From positions 1 through 45,909 of the forward strand of contig CAMOYI010000081.1 in NCBI GenBank assembly GCA_946629885.1: a stretch of 45,909 nucleotides of DNA, given 5' to 3'. Position numbers and translations under genes: made by a program. The stretch is from an uncultured Mycoplasmatota bacterium. GTDB taxonomy: Bacteria > Bacillota_I > Bacilli_A > RF39 > UBA660. Below the pieces are notes generated by a model. That model was not told the DNA's origin, did no database searches, and saw only the letters and a list, made by a program, of their open reading frames with translations. This document shows positions 38,773 through 45,909 of this stretch, in pieces (within the stretch, counting starts at the first letter, position 1; every line of letters begins with the position of its first letter).

Positions 38773-39512
38773 TCACTGGCATGGAGTATATCATCTATTT
38801 TTATAATTTCTTCGCTTAAAGTGTTTAAATCTAATATTGTTAAAGCGCATTTATTATAGTTTGGTGCTGTCTTATCATCTGTTATAAAATACAGTTTTCC
38901 TTTATTAACTAATTCAGTAAACTTTACTTCTGGAACGTCATATACATCTTTATTTTCATATATCTTATTTTTTTCAGTATATACTCTTATTTCTTTTAAC
39001 CCTACACACGTCGATTCAGTTTTTACTTCAATAAGATATTTATCATATCTATAAATGGTTGTTCCTTCCGCACAGCCATATGCATTATATTCTCCAGCTG
39101 TATAAGAAACTGTATCATTAATACTTATCGTATATTCTGGACAGTAATTTCTTTTACCAAATTCATCAGGAGTATCTCCGATAAATGTCTTACAACTTGC
39201 AACTATCTTATTACCTCCATAGCTTAAATCTAAATTTTTAAAATTAGTATTTATTTTTTCCTCTGGAACGACAGCTTTTATTTCTGTCATTTCATTCGTT
39301 TTAGAAGCAATAACTTCTAAAGTTTTTTGATCGATATTCTTAGGTAATTCATTATCTTCTGGTTTAGATGGACTATTATTCTTGTTTATTTCTCCCGCTT
39401 TAGGTTCTCTATTTTTATTAAGGCTAATTGTATTAGTCAAGAGTAATGCAATAAACACTCCTAACATAACAACAATTGTTGCTAAAATACCTATTACTAT
39501 ATTTTTTTTCAT
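38769..39512 (-). CDS. signal-anchored hypothetical exoprotein (paralogue A of the pair)
   Basis: MKKNIVIGILATIVVMLGVFIALLL anchor; RBS GAGGTAAGCAAATG; start set to 39512 (track 39530). Confidence 0.75.
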   Translation of the reverse strand: MKKNIVIGILATIVVMLGVFIALLLTNTISLNKNREPKAGEINKNNSPSKPEDNELPKNIDQKTLEVIASKTNEMTEIKAVVPEEKINTNFKNLDLSYGGNKIVASCKTFIGDTPDEFGKRNYCPEYTISINDTVSYTAGEYNAYGCAEGTTIYRYDKYLIEVKTESTCVGLKEIRVYTEKNKIYENKDVYDVPEVKFTELVNKGKLYFITDDKTAPNYNKCALTILDLNTLSEEIIKIDDILHASE

Positions 39513-39586
39513 TTGCTTACCTCTTTTCAATTTTCATTATATATATATAAGTACGCTAACTCAATTATGTAATTAATCGATTTACA
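39481..39586 (-). repeat. direct repeat A: promoter, 5'UTR, RBS and first codons
   Basis: Near-identical to 40394..40499; includes promoter TTGAGT-17-TATAAT at 39536..39564. Confidence 0.9.
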
Positions 39587-39603
39587 ATTATTATCGCAAG
39601 TTT

Positions 39604-40425
39604 CTATTCTGACATAATTCCTACTTTTACTCTATCATCATTTTTACTATATTTATTAAGAATAACCGTTTCTAGTTTTCCGTTATTAACTCTCGATTTT
39701 TTTTCTATATAAATCTTCGAATCAGAATCTAATTGTAAATAATAAATCCAATCATCTTTTATCATAATTCCATATTTAAAATAGTAGCCATATTTTAAAT
39801 ATTCTTTTCCATTATCATAGTTAATTTCTTTGCATTTAAAGCCTGCGCATTCATCACCATCAACAGATATGCTAACAAAATCCTGAACAGTTATATTATC
39901 GACAAATGTGCCGTCCACATTATATATGTAAATTTTACTCTGTCCATCTTGAGGAAGGTTTTCGTCTAAATTAAATTTTCGGAAAATCATATAGTTATCA
40001 TTTATAAACAAATAACCACATGAGAAATCCCAATCTTTTTCTAACTCTTCTTTTTCTTTAAGATAATCTTTCTCATCATAAATATATTTTACTGTCCCTA
40101 TTAGTTTTTCAAGTAATTTACCATTTAAATATATATGTTGCTCTATTTTATACAATGGTATTTTATCGTAGTGCTCATCGTAATTCAAACAATCGTTATC
40201 TAAGCATTTTTTAATGTAATATTCTATTTTAATTTCATTTGATTTATCATTCTCGGAGTGTGTCGCAATTATTCCTTCAGATATTTTTGAACTATTGTTT
40301 GTTCCTATCTGAGAACTATTGTCTTTCTTAAATAATGAGGTTTTTCCTGTTATCTCTAATACCAACAATGTACTAAGCATTAAAATAATAACGGCTAAAA
40401 TACCTATTACTATATTTTTTTTCAT
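39604..40425 (-). CDS. signal-anchored hypothetical exoprotein (paralogue B of the pair)
   Basis: MKKNIVIGILAVIILMLSTLLVL anchor; RBS GAGGTAAGCAAATG; start set to 40425 (track 40443). Confidence 0.75.
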   Translation of the reverse strand: MKKNIVIGILAVIILMLSTLLVLEITGKTSLFKKDNSSQIGTNNSSKISEGIIATHSENDKSNEIKIEYYIKKCLDNDCLNYDEHYDKIPLYKIEQHIYLNGKLLEKLIGTVKYIYDEKDYLKEKEELEKDWDFSCGYLFINDNYMIFRKFNLDENLPQDGQSKIYIYNVDGTFVDNITVQDFVSISVDGDECAGFKCKEINYDNGKEYLKYGYYFKYGIMIKDDWIYYLQLDSDSKIYIEKKSRVNNGKLETVILNKYSKNDDRVKVGIMSE

Positions 40426-40499
40426 TTGCTTACCTCTTTTCAATTTTCATTATATATATAAAAGTACGCTAAATCAATTATGTAATATTTTGATTTACA
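40394..40499 (-). repeat. direct repeat B: promoter, 5'UTR, RBS and first codons
   Basis: Near-identical to 39481..39586; promoter TTGATT-17-TATAAT at 40449..40477. Confidence 0.9.
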
Positions 40500-42240
40500 T
40501 TTTATCAGGTATATTTATACCCAATAAGTTTAGTATGAACTCATTCGTCTTAAGAACAATATCGCTCATGACAAGCCATGATGATTGAGTTTTGTAATCT
40601 TTTTCATTTAGTATATGACTGTCTGCATAGAAAGTATTATATAAATTTGTCAATTTGAAAATATATTCGCAAATTTCATTTAATATCTTTGCGTCAATTG
40701 CTCTTTTCAATACATCTGTCAAATTAATCAAATGTAATATGATATCTCTTTCCGTTTTATTAGTTATTTTATAATATTTATCATATGATATATTTGCACT
40801 TTTCGCTTTAGAGAAAATTGATTTAATCCTTACGGTGTTATAAAGAAGATATGGGCCAGTCTTACCAGTAGTATCAGAGAATTTTACTGGATCAAATATG
40901 TAGTCGCTGGCTCTATTTGGTAGAAGATCTGCGAATTTTATTGCCGCTACTGCTACTGTTTTAGCTAGTTCTGGCTTTTCTTCATCGCTAACATTATCTC
41001 CAATTTTCTTTAAACATTCATCGTATACCAATTCATATAATGAGATTAAACTCATCACAGAACCATCTCTCGTTTTAAATGGACGACCATCTGGACCATT
41101 CATAGTACCGAATCCTAGATGTATTAGTTTTAAATCTTTTGGAACAATTTTTGTCTTATACGCACATCTAAATGCTTGAACAAAGTGTAGCTCTTGACGA
41201 TTATCAGTTAAATACCATATTTCATCTACCTTAAATCTTTTTACTCGTGAATATAATGTTGCAAGTTCTGTAGTATCGTATAGAACTCCACCATCACTTT
41301 TCTTAACCATAAATGGAGGTATTTCCCTTTTGTCTGTAGGTTCATTTACAAATATTACTTCTGCTCCATCACTAATCTCAGTATAATTGTTTTTCTCTAG
41401 GTAATCTACCATTTCCGGTATTAATTTATCGGCATCACTTTCACCTTCCCATAAGTCGAAACTTGTATTAAATAGATCATAAACCCTTTTAATATCATCA
41501 CAAGATGTCTTAACGATATGACGCCAAAGAGCTGTATAACCTTTGTCACCTTGTTGTAACTTTGTAGTTATTTCTCTTGCCTCATTTAGATAGTTCTCAT
41601 CTTCTTTTGCCTTAGCGCTTGAGAAAGGGTAAATTTCTGCTAGGTCTTCTACTGAAACGGGAGATTCTTTAGGATATTCACCAGAGTAATCCGGGTCAAA
41701 ATAAGGTAAATCTGGCATACGATGTTTAATCTCTAACATGACAAGCCCCATAGGTCTACCCCAGTCACCTAAATGTACATCACTAATAGTCTTATATCCA
41801 CATGAGTTTAATAGTCTCTTTAGTGCTTCACCGATATTAGCACTTCTCAAATGCCCCACGTGTAATTCTTTGGCAATGTTTGCTCCACCATAATCAAGAA
41901 AGATAGTCTTATCGGTTACTTTATATATATTCTTTTCAAAGTCGCTGTGGATAACATTCATATAATCCACAAGTACATCGTCATTAAAAGATATGTTTAT
42001 AAAACCTGGACCTGCGATATTGATGTTTGTATAATCTGCTATCTGCGATAATTCAGAGACAATTTTTTCTGCTAATTCTCTTGGATTGATATGATTCTTT
42101 CCAGCAATTGTCATGCAACCATTATATTGATAATCACCCAATTCAGGCTTGTTAGATACACTTACCTGAACGGGTTCATCATATCCAAGTGATAGAAGAA
42201 TACCATGTATATCTTCGTTAAGTTTTTCTATTAAATACAT
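40495..42240 (-). CDS. argS: arginyl-tRNA synthetase
   Basis: FLDYGGANIAKELHVGHLRSANIGEALKRLL (HIGH motif), LGFGTMNGPDGRPFKTRDGSVMSL, C-terminal DALR domain. Confidence 0.97.
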   Translation of the reverse strand: MYLIEKLNEDIHGILLSLGYDEPVQVSVSNKPELGDYQYNGCMTIAGKNHINPRELAEKIVSELSQIADYTNINIAGPGFINISFNDDVLVDYMNVIHSDFEKNIYKVTDKTIFLDYGGANIAKELHVGHLRSANIGEALKRLLNSCGYKTISDVHLGDWGRPMGLVMLEIKHRMPDLPYFDPDYSGEYPKESPVSVEDLAEIYPFSSAKAKEDENYLNEAREITTKLQQGDKGYTALWRHIVKTSCDDIKRVYDLFNTSFDLWEGESDADKLIPEMVDYLEKNNYTEISDGAEVIFVNEPTDKREIPPFMVKKSDGGVLYDTTELATLYSRVKRFKVDEIWYLTDNRQELHFVQAFRCAYKTKIVPKDLKLIHLGFGTMNGPDGRPFKTRDGSVMSLISLYELVYDECLKKIGDNVSDEEKPELAKTVAVAAIKFADLLPNRASDYIFDPVKFSDTTGKTGPYLLYNTVRIKSIFSKAKSANISYDKYYKITNKTERDIILHLINLTDVLKRAIDAKILNEICEYIFKLTNLYNTFYADSHILNEKDYKTQSSWLVMSDIVLKTNEFILNLLGINIPDKM

Positions 42241-42299
42241 ACTTATCTCTCCCTTTTTTATGTTTTTAATATATATTAAAATGCACTTTTGTGCAAGGA

Positions 42300-43160
42300 T
42301 TAATCGAATTCTTCCTTGTGTTCATTAAAAAAATTATAGTAAATGCGAACATTATTTAGCTCAGTCCACTTTTTAGATTTTACAGGAATTGAGTCTAAAT
42401 CATATATTTTAGCATCGGTAATACTTAATAAAAACGGAGAATGCGTCGCAATGATAAACTGGCAATCATAAAATCTAGCTGAATCTTCTATAAATTGTTT
42501 TAACTTAATTTGATTTTCTGCAGATAAACTATTTTCCGGTTCATCGATCAAGTATATAGCGTGATCCTGTATTTCATTTTGCCAATATGAAAGTGCAGTT
42601 TCCCCATTTGACTCCTGCAATATATTGTTATTTCTCAATCTCTCCCTAATATAAGCAGATTGTGTTTTCTTTCTGGATTCAATAATATCTTTTAGATGTT
42701 CGTGTTCCTTAAAAAGATCTATATTATTCGTCGATTCACTATATTTGTTTTCTATATATTCTTTTGCTAAATCTTCTTTTCTTCTATTAACTTTAGAATT
42801 AATTGTCCTTACATCTATTAGATAATCAAATACATCGTCACTTAATATTATCTTAATTTCCTTTAAATCTTTTTTATTGATTTCTAGACTCGTTAAATTT
42901 ACATAGTCATCGAAAATATCGCTGAGTACGTTGATATTTTTTCTAGATGCTTCTAGTTTTTTGGCAATTATATTGAGTAGAGTCGTCTTACCAGAGCCAT
43001 TTCCTCCGTAAAGAATAGTAACCGGTTCAAAAGATAAACTTTCTAGCCCTTTTGGTGGAAATATTCCTAGTGGATAAAAGTTATTATATATCTTTCTTTC
43101 TGGCATACAAACTTTTTCCTGCTTTTCATTTAATAGTGTAAAACTTTTTAAATAGACCAT
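42300..43160 (-). CDS. AAA family ATPase (ABC/SMC-like, AAA_21/AAA_15 type)
   Basis: Walker A ILYGGNGSGKTTLLN, Walker B IYLIDEPENSLS, FIIATHSPFLLS. Start moved to ATG 43160 with AGAGG upstream. Confidence 0.85.
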   Translation of the reverse strand: MVYLKSFTLLNEKQEKVCMPERKIYNNFYPLGIFPPKGLESLSFEPVTILYGGNGSGKTTLLNIIAKKLEASRKNINVLSDIFDDYVNLTSLEINKKDLKEIKIILSDDVFDYLIDVRTINSKVNRRKEDLAKEYIENKYSESTNNIDLFKEHEHLKDIIESRKKTQSAYIRERLRNNNILQESNGETALSYWQNEIQDHAIYLIDEPENSLSAENQIKLKQFIEDSARFYDCQFIIATHSPFLLSITDAKIYDLDSIPVKSKKWTELNNVRIYYNFFNEHKEEFD

Positions 43161-43203
43161 AGACAAGACCTCTTAATTAAATTATATCATTATTTATACA
43201 AAA

Positions 43204-43228
43204 CAAAAACCACTTTCGTGGTTTATGA
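43204..43228 (-). terminator. intrinsic terminator of the SPFH gene
   Basis: AAACCACgaaaGTGGTTTTTGTTTTG. Confidence 0.75.
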
Positions 43229-44017
43229 TTACTGCATTATTGTAGACATGTCGAACATACTCGTACCAGTTACAGCTTTTGGTAGTTCCCCGTTCCATTT
43301 TTCAATGAATTTTTCTTTTATAATATTATCCGTTAATGTCTGCTGTTTAAGTGAATTGGCTTTTTTCTCAGCTTCTGCCGCAACTATCTTTTTCTCAGCT
43401 TCAATTTTTTCTTTCTCTAATTCGCGTTTTGCAGTTAGCACTTTTTGTTCTGCAACTTGCTTTTCTTCTATTGCCTTTTCAAATTCCTCACTAAATGCGA
43501 AATTAGTGATGTTGAAGTCATTTATAGATAGACCATATTTATCCACCTTTTTAGTTAATTCTTCCATGCATTTTACGCTTACTTCGCTTCTATTAGTGAT
43601 CAATTCTTCAGCAGTATACTTAGATGTCACTGCCTTAATACTTTCCTCTATAGCTGGTTCTAAAACCACTTTTTCATAATCAGTACCGACAGTCTTGTAT
43701 AGTTCTGTAGCTTTTTTACTGTTGATTCTGTAGTTTACTGCAAGACTCATATCAACTTCTTGTAAATCCTTGCTAGAACTGTCTGTCTTTACTTCTACTT
43801 TCTGAACTCTAATGTTCATCTTTTCAATCTGTTCGATAAATGGAATTTTAAAATTTACTCCTTCATGGGTATTCTTATTTACTACACTACCGAACCTAAC
43901 TCTAATACCCACTTCACCGCTTTCGATTGTAGTAATACTAGACAGTAAAATAACTAGTCCAAATACGACACCAACTACAATAAAAATTATTTTTTTGTTT
44001 TCAAATATTTTTCTCAT
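43229..44017 (-). CDS. SPFH/prohibitin domain protein
   Basis: N-terminal TM; TTIESGEVGIRVRFGSVVNKNTHEGVNFKIPFIEQIEKMNIRVQKVEVKT; C-terminal coiled coil KRELEKEKIEAEKKIVAAEAEKKANSL. Confidence 0.9.
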   Translation of the reverse strand: MRKIFENKKIIFIVVGVVFGLVILLSSITTIESGEVGIRVRFGSVVNKNTHEGVNFKIPFIEQIEKMNIRVQKVEVKTDSSSKDLQEVDMSLAVNYRINSKKATELYKTVGTDYEKVVLEPAIEESIKAVTSKYTAEELITNRSEVSVKCMEELTKKVDKYGLSINDFNITNFAFSEEFEKAIEEKQVAEQKVLTAKRELEKEKIEAEKKIVAAEAEKKANSLKQQTLTDNIIKEKFIEKWNGELPKAVTGTSMFDMSTIMQ

Positions 44018-44053
44018 ATTAACCTCCTTTTATAAGAGTCTAAACAAAACAAA

Positions 44054-44081
44054 AAGACTCCTATATCTCTATAAAAGTCTT
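44054..44081 (-). terminator. riboswitch expression-platform terminator
   Basis: AAGACTTTTATA-GAGA-TATAGGAGTCTT (12 bp incl. 2 G-U) followed by TTTGTTTTG; its 5' arm contains the P1 3' strand of the aptamer. Confidence 0.8.
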
Positions 44082-44156
44082 GTTCTCTATAAGTAATCCA
44101 GGCAATTAACCGGTTGTTGAATCACTTCATCAAATCGATGGAACTACTCCCTCTTA
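44072..44156 (-). ncRNA. probable yybP-ykoY family (Mn2+) riboswitch aptamer
   Basis: Minus-strand UAAGAG-GGAGUAG...CAUC(GAUUU)GAUG...AAGUGAU-UCAACA...CCUGG-AUUACUU...GAACAAGAC-CUUUUA pattern: P1 UAAGAG/CUUUUA, P3 AAGUGAU/AUUACUU, signature GGGAGUAG and UCAACA and CAAGAC. Confidence 0.72.
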
Positions 44157-44165
44157 CGTGATTTA

Positions 44166-44194
44166 ATTATATCACATTTTATGAGTTTTGTCAA
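44166..44194 (-). promoter_or_regulatory. consensus promoter for the riboswitch-SPFH transcript
   Basis: TTGACA - 17 nt - TATAAT. Confidence 0.9.
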
Positions 44195-44196
44195 AA

Positions 44197-44988
44197 TCAC
44201 TTATTTATATTCATCTTCTTGTTTATAAATTTAATTGCAGATTTAGAATTTATTTTATAAAGCAATCTTAAAAATTTAGAATCGCTTCCTAAAAAGAGTT
44301 TAAATTTATTTTTTTCTATACCATTAATTATCTGAGCGGCAGCAACGTCAGCTTCCAACATTTTCATGCCCGACCCACCATTCGACATATCTACTTCCAC
44401 ATTTGAGTTTTTAGTGATATTTGTATTCATGGCGCCTGGTAAAACGATCATTACTCTCACGTTTGTTTTTTCTAGTTCGGCATATAAGCCCTCTGTAAAT
44501 ATTTTTAATGCCGCCTTTGAAGCACCATATATTGTTTGTCCAGGAAATGGAAAAAATCCGCCCATACTCGATACGTTAACAATATATTGCTCACTTCTGT
44601 CATGAGTTAAATCCTCCATAAAGTATCTTATAAGATTAACAGGCCCAAAAAAATTTACCTTCATAACTTTGTCTATTGTTTTATCGTCGAGATTTTCTAC
44701 TTTAACAAATGGTTGTATAATGCCAGCATTGTTTATAATTATATCTACATCACTATAGTCTTTTTTATATTCTTCTCTGAATGAGCGTATCGATTCATCA
44801 CTACCCATATCTACTACATAGGTATTAAGTCGTTTAGAATTTATTTCGTTTCTTAGCTCGTCTAAATTGTCTTTATTTATATCTATTGCTGCGACATTGC
44901 ATCCTTTTTTTATTAATTGTTTAGCTAGTTCTTTTCCGACTCCGCTTGCTGCACCTGTCACTATTACATTTTTTTTGTTTATTTTCAT
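44197..44988 (-). CDS. SDR family NAD(P)-dependent oxidoreductase
   Basis: VIVTGAASGVGKELAKQL, IIINNAGI, YGASKAALKIFTEGLYAEL. Confidence 0.95.
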   Translation of the reverse strand: MKINKKNVIVTGAASGVGKELAKQLIKKGCNVAAIDINKDNLDELRNEINSKRLNTYVVDMGSDESIRSFREEYKKDYSDVDIIINNAGIIQPFVKVENLDDKTIDKVMKVNFFGPVNLIRYFMEDLTHDRSEQYIVNVSSMGGFFPFPGQTIYGASKAALKIFTEGLYAELEKTNVRVMIVLPGAMNTNITKNSNVEVDMSNGGSGMKMLEADVAAAQIINGIEKNKFKLFLGSDSKFLRLLYKINSKSAIKFINKKMNINK

Positions 44989-45069
44989 AATATCACCGAG
45001 TTAATTATATCACGCGAAACTTATAATTATATATTTTAGTATCGTTTTTTTACTATTGATTTACACACA

Positions 45070-45105
45070 AATAAAAAAGAATTGTCTAAATTCTTTTTTA
45101 TATGT
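45070..45105 (-). terminator. intrinsic terminator of the DUF5684-like gene
   Basis: AAAAAAGAATTtagacAATTCTTTTTTATTTG. Confidence 0.65.
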
Positions 45106-45511
45106 TTTCTGGCTGATACTTATCATCGTTAAAGGCCAATATGAGTTCAAATATAAAGCTTAGGAATATTAACCCTAAAAAGTATCCGACTCCGTGACCA
45201 AATGCTTTGGATAGCCTATACAGAGCTGCAAAAACAAAGTAAAGCAGTACAACCAATGCTATAATATTTACAAATGGAATAATTAGGCAAACAATTGCTG
45301 CTAATAATATCCAAAAGTTAAGCTTTAAAAGTTTAAATAAAACATAGACATTGTAGATTGGAATTATAGATTTCCATCCTTGCTCTCCAGCTTTTTCAAA
45401 TATTTTCCACATTGCAACAATGCTCAATAACATGACTACCAATGATGATATCTTATACTCTGGTCTATTGATAGCATCGAGATTTTTTAAAACATCGCTA
45501 ATATCATACAT
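45098..45511 (-). CDS. DUF5684-like multi-TM protein
   Basis: MWKIFEKAGEQGWKSIIPIYNVYVLFKLLKLNFW and further TM segments. Confidence 0.7.
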   Translation of the reverse strand: MYDISDVLKNLDAINRPEYKISSLVVMLLSIVAMWKIFEKAGEQGWKSIIPIYNVYVLFKLLKLNFWILLAAIVCLIIPFVNIIALVVLLYFVFAALYRLSKAFGHGVGYFLGLIFLSFIFELILAFNDDKYQPENI

Positions 45512-45742
45512 TTACTTCCTTCCTCCTTGGTAATATTATACTATAAATGCCGAACGAAAAACAGTATTATTTAATAATCAATTTATTTTCTACTATTATT
45601 TTTTGACTAAAGCCATATTTCTTTATTTGTCTTTCCAATCACTATAGCATAGGTCTTTTCATTAGTGATAATCTGGTTGTTAACAACATCTAAATTATGA
45701 CTGACTAAATTAAATAGATATTTATCTTTTTTAAAAGATTAG

Positions 45743-45909
45743 TCATTTAATATTGATTTCATTTTTATCATTTCTTTTTAATTCTCGTACTATCCACTCC
45801 ATTACTAAATTAGTAATGTATTCTTTTTCATCGATAGTTAATTCTTTTCCTTTTTCTATATGATGCCACTTCTCTAGACAAGATCTACAGCAGCAAGCAC
45901 AGGCATGCA
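45743..45909 (-). CDS. DUF4186 family protein, C-terminal fragment (5' end beyond the window)
   Basis: Minus-strand translation HACACCCRSCLEKWHHIEKGKELTIDEKEYITNLVMEWIVRELKRNDKNEINIK*; absent from the ORF track because its start is outside the window. Confidence 0.75.
   Translation of the reverse strand, partial: HACACCCRSCLEKWHHIEKGKELTIDEKEYITNLVMEWIVRELKRNDKNEINIK

Noticed and set aside
43218-43679. 153-aa plus-strand ORF
   Set aside because: Antisense to the SPFH gene; shadow ORF.

Overview
The window is about 46 kb of AT-rich chromosome from a low-GC Gram-positive bacterium. Gene content and the 16S fragment suggest an uncultured Bacilli/Mollicutes-like (RF39-type) lineage; this placement is inference only. 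It opens with the 5' end of a 16S rRNA gene on the minus strand, with a clear rRNA promoter and boxA-like leader. A mostly minus-strand housekeeping region follows: ntdP-like DUF402, pgk, a glucosaminidase-like exoprotein, gap, TGS/uridine kinase, whiA, transporter, rplL-rplJ-rplA-rplK, nusG, secE, sigma factor, rlmB, mrnC, lgt, uvrA, ung, rlmH, walJ-like MBL, M23 peptidase, dnaB, rplI, rpsR, ssb, rpsF, htrA, an AbiF/AbiD-like HEPN protein, an amidase, lepB, a repeat-rich surface protein, YitT, prfB, argS, an AAA ATPase, an SPFH protein, an SDR and a partial DUF4186. Only glmS and lemA are convincingly on the plus strand. RNA-level regulators visible directly: a glmS ribozyme, an L10 leader, a probable rplK leader, the programmed +1 frameshift of prfB (missed by the ORF track), and a probable yybP-ykoY (Mn2+) riboswitch with a mutually exclusive 12-bp terminator in front of an SPFH/prohibitin gene. 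That last item is the most unusual observation. Other accessory observations are a 556-aa orphan coiled-coil protein inserted between nusG and rplK, a duplicated 106-bp promoter/signal-anchor module driving two divergent exoproteins, a stand-alone HEPN Abi protein, and a Ca-loop/InlB-like repeat adhesin. No CRISPR array, prophage, transposon or tRNA was seen. UGA is used as a stop, as shown by the prfB frameshift site.
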